Source: Symbioplanes lichenis (lineage in GTDB: Bacteria > Actinomycetota > Actinomycetes > Mycobacteriales > Micromonosporaceae). From it: DNA of 64,000 bases. Below, one piece after another: positions 59,480-64,000 of this stretch (the stretch's first letter is position 1; the number at the start of each line of letters is the position of its first letter). The translations under genes and the position numbers were made by a program. Below the pieces are notes generated by a model. The model searched no databases. It saw only the letters and a program-made list of their open reading frames with translations, and had not been told where the DNA came from. The DNA is taken from the NCBI RefSeq assembly GCF_030709675.1, contig NZ_JAUZQD010000015.1, forward strand, positions 62,001-126,000, given 5' to 3'.

Positions 59480-60814
59480 ATGATCGAGTCGCTCCTCGTC
59501 GCCAACCGGGGTGAGATCGCCCGGCGGATCATCCGGACCGCGCGGCGCCTGAATGTCCGGGCGATCGCCGTGCACTCCGAGGCCGACGCCGATCTGCCCT
59601 TCGTCACCGAGGCCGACGAGGCCGTGTGCGTGGGCCCGGCCCATCCGGCCCAGAGCTACCGCAACACCGACGCGATCCTGGCCGCCGCCAAGTCCACCGG
59701 CGCCCAGGCGATCCACCCCGGCTACGGCTTCCTGAGCGAAAACGCGGACTTCGCCCGGGCCGTCGAGGCGAACGGCCTGGTCTGGGTCGGCCCCGGCGCC
59801 GACGCGATCACGGCGATGGGCGACAAGATCAACGCGCGCAACCTGATGGCGGCGGCCGGCGTGCCGGTGGCCCCGGGCACTCAGGAGCCGGCCGCCGACG
59901 CGGAGGCAGCGGTCGCCGCGGCCACGGAGATCGGCTATCCCGTCATGGTGAAGGCCGCCGCCGGCGGGGGCGGGATGGGCATGGCCGTCGCCGCTGACGA
60001 AGCCACGCTGCGCAAGGAGTACGACAAGGTCAGCGCGTTCGCCGAGCGGATGTTCGGGGACGGCGCCGTCCTGATCGAGCGCTACTTCCCCCGGGTGCGT
60101 CACGTCGAGGTGCAGATCCTCGGGCTCGCCGACGGTCGCGTGATCGCGCTGAGCGAACGGGAATGCTCGGTGCAGCGCCGCAACCAGAAGCTCGTGGAGG
60201 AGGCGCCGAGCCCCGCGGTCGGCCCCGAGCTGCGGGCGCGTCTGCTGGCGGCCGCGGTGCAGGCGGGCGAGGCCGTGCGCTATCGCAACGCCGGCACGGT
60301 CGAATGCCTGCTCGACCCGGCGACCGGCGAGTTCTTCTTCCTGGAGATGAACACCCGGCTGCAGGTGGAGCACCCGATCACCGAGCTGATCCACGGCACC
60401 GACCTGGTCGAGCAGCAGCTGCGCATCGCGTCGGGGCTGGCGCCCAACTTCGACGTCACGCGTCCGACCAGCGGCCACGCGATCGAGCTGCGCGTCAACG
60501 CCGAGGACCCCAAGCGGTTCCTGCCCGGCCCCGGCCAGGTCACGACGTGGGTGGAGCCGACCGGCGAGGGCGTGCGGGTCGACGCCGGTTACGGGCCCGG
60601 CACCACGGTCACGCCGTTCTACGACTCGTTGCTGGCGAAGCTCATCGTCACCGGGGCCGACCGGGACGAGGCGATCGCCCGGGCCCGCGCCGCGGTGGCC
60701 GGCTTCGCGATCGCCGGCCCCAAGAACAATCTGCCGTTCTTCACCGAGCTGCTGGAGCATCCCGAGTTCCTGTCGGGCGACTACGACACGGGCATCGTGG
60801 CCCGGATGAGGTGA
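59480..60814 (+). CDS. accC: Biotin carboxylase subunit of an acyl-CoA carboxylase
   Basis: 444 residues, a free-standing biotin carboxylase. It carboxylates biotin on a separate carrier using ATP and bicarbonate. Conserved pieces are LLVANRGEIARRIIRTAR at the N terminus, the ATP-grasp glycine loop AAAGGGGMGMA, and EMNTRLQVEHPITELIHG with catalytic Glu, Asn and Arg. There is no C-terminal biotinyl domain, and no carrier or carboxyltransferase gene lies nearby in the window. The ATG follows AGAAAGGG. It is followed four bases later by the lyase gene. Confidence 0.93.
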   Translation: MIESLLVANRGEIARRIIRTARRLNVRAIAVHSEADADLPFVTEADEAVCVGPAHPAQSYRNTDAILAAAKSTGAQAIHPGYGFLSENADFARAVEANGLVWVGPGADAITAMGDKINARNLMAAAGVPVAPGTQEPAADAEAAVAAATEIGYPVMVKAAAGGGGMGMAVAADEATLRKEYDKVSAFAERMFGDGAVLIERYFPRVRHVEVQILGLADGRVIALSERECSVQRRNQKLVEEAPSPAVGPELRARLLAAAVQAGEAVRYRNAGTVECLLDPATGEFFFLEMNTRLQVEHPITELIHGTDLVEQQLRIASGLAPNFDVTRPTSGHAIELRVNAEDPKRFLPGPGQVTTWVEPTGEGVRVDAGYGPGTTVTPFYDSLLAKLIVTGADRDEAIARARAAVAGFAIAGPKNNLPFFTELLEHPEFLSGDYDTGIVARMR

Positions 60815-60818
60815 CGTC

Positions 60819-61703
60819 ATGACCCCCGAGCCGGTGAGCATCCGCGAAGTGGCGCCCCGGGACGGACTGCAGAACGAGGAGCCGATCCCGGCCGACGACA
60901 AGGTGCGGCTGCTCGACGCCTTGTCCCGCACCGGGGTCCGGCGCATCGAGGCCGTGTCGTTCGTCCATCCCCAGGCGATTCCGCAGATGGCCGACGCGGA
61001 CGAGGTCTGGGCGCGGGCCTGGCACAACCCGGAGGTCCGCTACTCCGCCCTCATCCCGAACACGCGCGGCGCGCAGCGGGCCCTGGCGGCCGGCTTCCGG
61101 GAGATCGAGGTCGTCGTCTCGGCCAGCGACACCCACAACCGCCGCAACCTCAACCGCTCGACCGCCGAGTCGCTCGACGACATCGCCGGCCTCATCCCGC
61201 TGGTCCACGCGGCGGGGGCGACCCTCGAAGTGATCGTGGCGACCAGTTTCGGCTGCCCGTTCGAGGGCGACATCGCGCCGGAGCGGGTGGCGTCCATCGT
61301 GGAGCGGGTGCGGGCCGACGGCGCCGACCGCATCGCCTTCGGTGACACCACGGGCATGGCGACGCCCCGCCGGGTCCGTGACCTGCTTTCCGAGGTACGC
61401 CCGGAGCTGTTGCACTTCCACGACACGCGCGGCACGGGGCTGGCGAACGTGCTGACGGCCTACGAGCTCGGGATCCGTGAGTTCGACGCGAGTGTCGGCG
61501 GCCTCGGCGGCTGTCCCTATGCGCCCGGGGCCACGGGCAACATCGCCACCGAGGAAGTGGTGCACATGCTCGAGGACATGGGCATCGCCACGGGCGTGGA
61601 TCTCGGTGCACTGATCGAGGTGGCCGCCCTGGCGGAAAAGATGGTCGGCCGGACTCTGCCTTCCGGAGTTCTGCGCGCCGGGCCGCGTACGAAATTGGTG
61701 TGA
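60819..61703 (+). CDS. Hydroxymethylglutaryl-CoA lyase
   Basis: 294 residues, HMGL-like TIM barrel. It splits 3-hydroxy-3-methylglutaryl-CoA to acetoacetate and acetyl-CoA, the last step of leucine breakdown. REVAPRDGLQNE (about 8-19) supplies the metal site. FHDTRGTGLANVL contains metal-binding histidine. SVGGLGGCPYAPGATGN bears the signature cysteine. It starts four bases after accC. The C-terminal AGPRTKLV is normal. Confidence 0.93.
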   Translation: MTPEPVSIREVAPRDGLQNEEPIPADDKVRLLDALSRTGVRRIEAVSFVHPQAIPQMADADEVWARAWHNPEVRYSALIPNTRGAQRALAAGFREIEVVVSASDTHNRRNLNRSTAESLDDIAGLIPLVHAAGATLEVIVATSFGCPFEGDIAPERVASIVERVRADGADRIAFGDTTGMATPRRVRDLLSEVRPELLHFHDTRGTGLANVLTAYELGIREFDASVGGLGGCPYAPGATGNIATEEVVHMLEDMGIATGVDLGALIEVAALAEKMVGRTLPSGVLRAGPRTKLV

Positions 61704-61826
61704 GCATTTGGGTCCTGGATTTCTGCATTTGTGCGCGTGACCCCCTCTTGCCCGTCTCGTTACCAATACCGAGTGGCCGATCGAATGGTCACCGGGGCAC
61801 GAGCCGACGACGAGGGGCGGGACCAC

Positions 61827-62894
61827 ATGACGGGCAGGGAGGTCGAGCGCACAGCGCGCCCGGCGCACCGGCCGTCGACCGGTCCGGCCGATGACTCCAC
61901 GCCCATGCCGCCCCACAGCCAGGGGGCGGAGCGGCGGTCGGAGCGCCGAAGCGGGCGTACGGGATCCCGATGGGGTCTGCGCACGCTGGTCGTCGGAGGT
62001 CTGGCCGGCGCGGCCTGGCTCCTCACCGGAGCTGCCGCCCACGCCGCGGACCAGGATCTCGTGCCCGATGTTCTCACGGCCGGCCAGCCGGTCCTCGGCG
62101 TCGTCACGCACGACGCCGACCAGCCGGTCTACGGCGTCGGCACGCACGACGCCGACCAGCGCGACAACAGCGTCGAGCACGATGCCACGTCGCCCGATGT
62201 CAGGTCGCGCACCGACGGCGTCCTCCCGGTGGTGCACCGGGTGATCAGCGTGGCCGGTGAAACAAGCGAAGCAGCCGGCAGTCTCCTGGAGACGCCGGCG
62301 GAGCTGGTCCAGGCGGCAGCCGCGATGACCACGATCCCTCAGCGGATCGTGCCCGTCGCGGACGAGCCCGACCGGCATCACATCGTCCGGGAACTGCCCG
62401 CCCCTGATCGCCTTGCCGGCGAGGCGGCGGATTCCCGGCCCGTAGCCCCGGTGACGAGGCCGGTGACCGAGCTGCCGCACACCGCGGCAGCGCCGGCCCC
62501 GGCAGCATCCCCGAAGGGTGAGAACGTTCCGGAACCGCAGGTCGCGCCCGTTTCCGTACCGTCGGAGGCGAGTGTCGTCCCGGTGCCGGTGACACCCGTG
62601 CCCGTTCTGCACAAGGACGTCGCCCGGGCCAAGGTGGGAAAGACCGTGACCGAGCGGGTCACGGTCCGCGAGACACCCGGTGGTGATGGACCCGCACCGC
62701 TGCGGGCGCGCCTCGGGGCAGCGAGTGGTCTCCCGGCCGCAGGGTCGGGAACCGCGACGGACGGTGGCACCTCCGCGGCCGTCCTCCCGGCCACGGTCGC
62801 CGGTGGCACGCCCGCTTCCCAGCGGCTGCCGATCACGACCGATGTCGAGGCCCGGCGGCACGACGCCGAGGCACCGACCGTCTCACCTGACTAG
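61827..62894 (+). CDS. Exported or membrane-anchored Pro/Ala/Val-rich protein
   Basis: 355 residues, no known domain. A basic N terminus of about 55 residues precedes a hydrophobic segment LRTLVVGGLAGAAWLLTGAA ending AHA|AD, a plausible twin-Arg-free signal sequence. The mature part is low complexity with two THDADQ(P/R) units, a possible amphipathic segment in the middle and many Pro/Val residues. The ATG at 61827 is preferred because GAGGGGCGGG precedes it; the frame opens at a GTG at 61731. It sits next to a chaplin gene, so a cell-surface role is inferred only from location. Confidence 0.6.
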   Translation: MTGREVERTARPAHRPSTGPADDSTPMPPHSQGAERRSERRSGRTGSRWGLRTLVVGGLAGAAWLLTGAAAHAADQDLVPDVLTAGQPVLGVVTHDADQPVYGVGTHDADQRDNSVEHDATSPDVRSRTDGVLPVVHRVISVAGETSEAAGSLLETPAELVQAAAAMTTIPQRIVPVADEPDRHHIVRELPAPDRLAGEAADSRPVAPVTRPVTELPHTAAAPAPAASPKGENVPEPQVAPVSVPSEASVVPVPVTPVPVLHKDVARAKVGKTVTERVTVRETPGGDGPAPLRARLGAASGLPAAGSGTATDGGTSAAVLPATVAGGTPASQRLPITTDVEARRHDAEAPTVSPD

Positions 62895-63137
62895 TGACAC
62901 CCCCCGGGCAGGCCGCGTCAGCGCCCGCCCGACGACACCCCCGCGACCGTCGATTCCTGAAACCGTTTGCGCACAAGCGGCGAATCAATCCGGCGTGGGT
63001 CGTCACCGCCGCCGGCGCACGGCACCGGCGGAGTCAGGGCAATTTTTTCAGAGCCAGGGCACCGCTGCGCCCGAAGCGCCATTCAAATTGAATACGCGAC
63101 TCACCGTAGAAATCATTTTCGAAAGGCTTTTCCTCGC

Positions 63138-64000
63138 ATGAAGACGTGGGCTCGTAAGACTCTGAGCATCGGTGTCCTGGCCGCTGGTGCCCTGCTGCTG
63201 GCGCCGGCCGCCGCGCAGGCCGACGACAGCCAGACCGCGGTGGCCAACCACGGCATCCTGAGCGGCAACAACACCGTCATCGACCTGATGATCCCGGTCA
63301 ACATCGCCGGCAACGGCATCGGTGTGGCGGGCGAGGGCCAGGGCGCCGGGTCCGCCGCCAACTACCTGACCGAGAGCGGCAACCGGGGCGACCGGGGCCG
63401 GGGCGGCAAGGGCACGCGCCAGGTCTCCGCGTTCAACCGCGGCATCGGCTCGGGCAACAACACGTACGTCCCGGTGCAGCTGCCGATCAACATCGTCGGC
63501 AACGGCGTGGGCGTGCTCGGCTACGGCGAGGGCCGGGGTGCCGCCGCCAACCACCTCCGCGAGAGCGGCCAGGTCACCGAGGGCGGTCACCGCGACCGTG
63601 ACCGGGACCGTGACGGCCGGGGCGGCCGGGGCGGCGACCAGGTCTCGGCCGGCAACGGCGGGATCCTGAGCGGCAACAACACCAGCGTTCCGGTCACCGC
63701 GCCGATCAACATCTGCGGCAACGGCGTCGGCATCCTGGGCTTCGGCGACGGCCGGGGCGCGTGCGCCAACTACGTCGAGGCCGGCTCCGGCCGGCAGGTG
63801 TCCGCGGGCAACCGGGGCATCGGCTCGGGCAACAACACCTCGATCCCGGTCTTCGCGCCGATCAACGTCAACGGCAACGCCGTGGGCAACGGCGAGGGCC
63901 GCGGCGCGGGCAAGAACGACATCGAGAACGGCCGCCGGGGCAACGGTGGCGACCGTGACCAGCTCAGCGTCGGCAACCGCGGCATCCTGAGCGGCAACAA
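63138..64000 (+). CDS. Multi-repeat chaplin-domain surface protein, truncated by the window edge
   Basis: At least 287 residues, open at the right edge. A signal peptide (MKTWARKTLSIGVLAAGALL ... AQA) occupies 1-27. Four complete chaplin-type repeats and the start of a fifth follow. Each has the pattern NxGIxSGNNTxxPV..PIN(I/V)xGNxxG followed by a GEGRGA-type end. Repeat 3 alone has the cysteine pair of classical chaplins (INICGNGVG and GACAN). The repeats are separated by Arg/Gly/Asp-rich linkers such as GHRDRDRDRDGRGGRGG. Chaplins are amyloid-forming surfactants that coat aerial hyphae or spores in Streptomyces; sequence relatedness is clear, function here inferred. GAAAGG lies 11 bases before the ATG. 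Confidence 0.88.
   Translation, partial: MKTWARKTLSIGVLAAGALLLAPAAAQADDSQTAVANHGILSGNNTVIDLMIPVNIAGNGIGVAGEGQGAGSAANYLTESGNRGDRGRGGKGTRQVSAFNRGIGSGNNTYVPVQLPINIVGNGVGVLGYGEGRGAAANHLRESGQVTEGGHRDRDRDRDGRGGRGGDQVSAGNGGILSGNNTSVPVTAPINICGNGVGILGFGDGRGACANYVEAGSGRQVSAGNRGIGSGNNTSIPVFAPINVNGNAVGNGEGRGAGKNDIENGRRGNGGDRDQLSVGNRGILSGN

Noticed and set aside
58259..61027. 922-codon minus-strand frame opposite VanZ, TetR, accC and the lyase gene
   Set aside because: Antisense to four genes with strong family signatures; no independent evidence.

Overview
The window is about 72% GC actinobacterial chromosome. It has GTG/ATG starts with purine-rich ribosome binding sites and many four-base ATGA or GTGA gene overlaps. 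Gene content and order fit Micromonosporaceae, most likely Actinoplanes or a close relative. It spans the replication origin: rpmH-rnpA-yidD-yidC-jag-rsmG-parA-parB run leftward, and dnaA-oriC-dnaN-gnd-recF-dciA/DUF721-gyrB-gyrA-DUF3566-tRNA-Ile-tRNA-Ala run rightward. Genus assignment is inference; no 16S gene is present.

Left arm (1-19.5 kb). A truncated class A penicillin-binding protein gene on the minus strand enters at the left edge. It is followed by DUF5318, PadR and inositol-3-phosphate synthase, the same gene neighbourhood as mycobacterial ino1-ponA1. Next come a DNA-alkyl methyltransferase, the CCA-adding enzyme, MurJ, a separate membrane pseudokinase, an ECF sigma/anti-sigma pair, trxB, trxA and the CwlM-type amidase. 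This mirrors the mycobacterial mviN-sigM-rsmA-trxB-trxC-cwlM block. A SigR/SigH-type promoter precedes trxB. A SugE/Gdx guanidinium exporter is preceded by a guanidine-III riboswitch. GNAT, aminotransferase, a Ddl-like ATP-grasp protein and a HIT-like protein complete the arm.

Origin region (19.5-42.8 kb). A 1.3-kb gene-poor stretch next to parB holds DnaA boxes, several parS sites and a 25-bp repeat. Two more parS sites lie inside parA and are translated as VSRET. oriC (about 30.5-31.0 kb) has more than ten DnaA-box-like 9-mers and is flanked by short tandem repeats. DnaA boxes also sit upstream of dnaA, inside dnaA, and between gyrB and gyrA.

Right arm (42.8-64 kb). This part is a mosaic of accessory and housekeeping genes. 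It includes SDR/TetR with a shared operator, a cyclopropane-fatty-acid-synthase-like methyltransferase, Nudix, YbaK, DsbA, SufE, CBS, ProRS, an SGNH hydrolase and a rhodanese. A five-gene translationally coupled cluster (ECF sigma, membrane anti-sigma, ABC ATPase, two membrane proteins) follows, then VanZ, TetR, biotin carboxylase and HMG-CoA lyase. The window ends in an exported protein and the start of an unusual multi-repeat chaplin with Arg/Gly/Asp-rich linkers, cut by the right edge.
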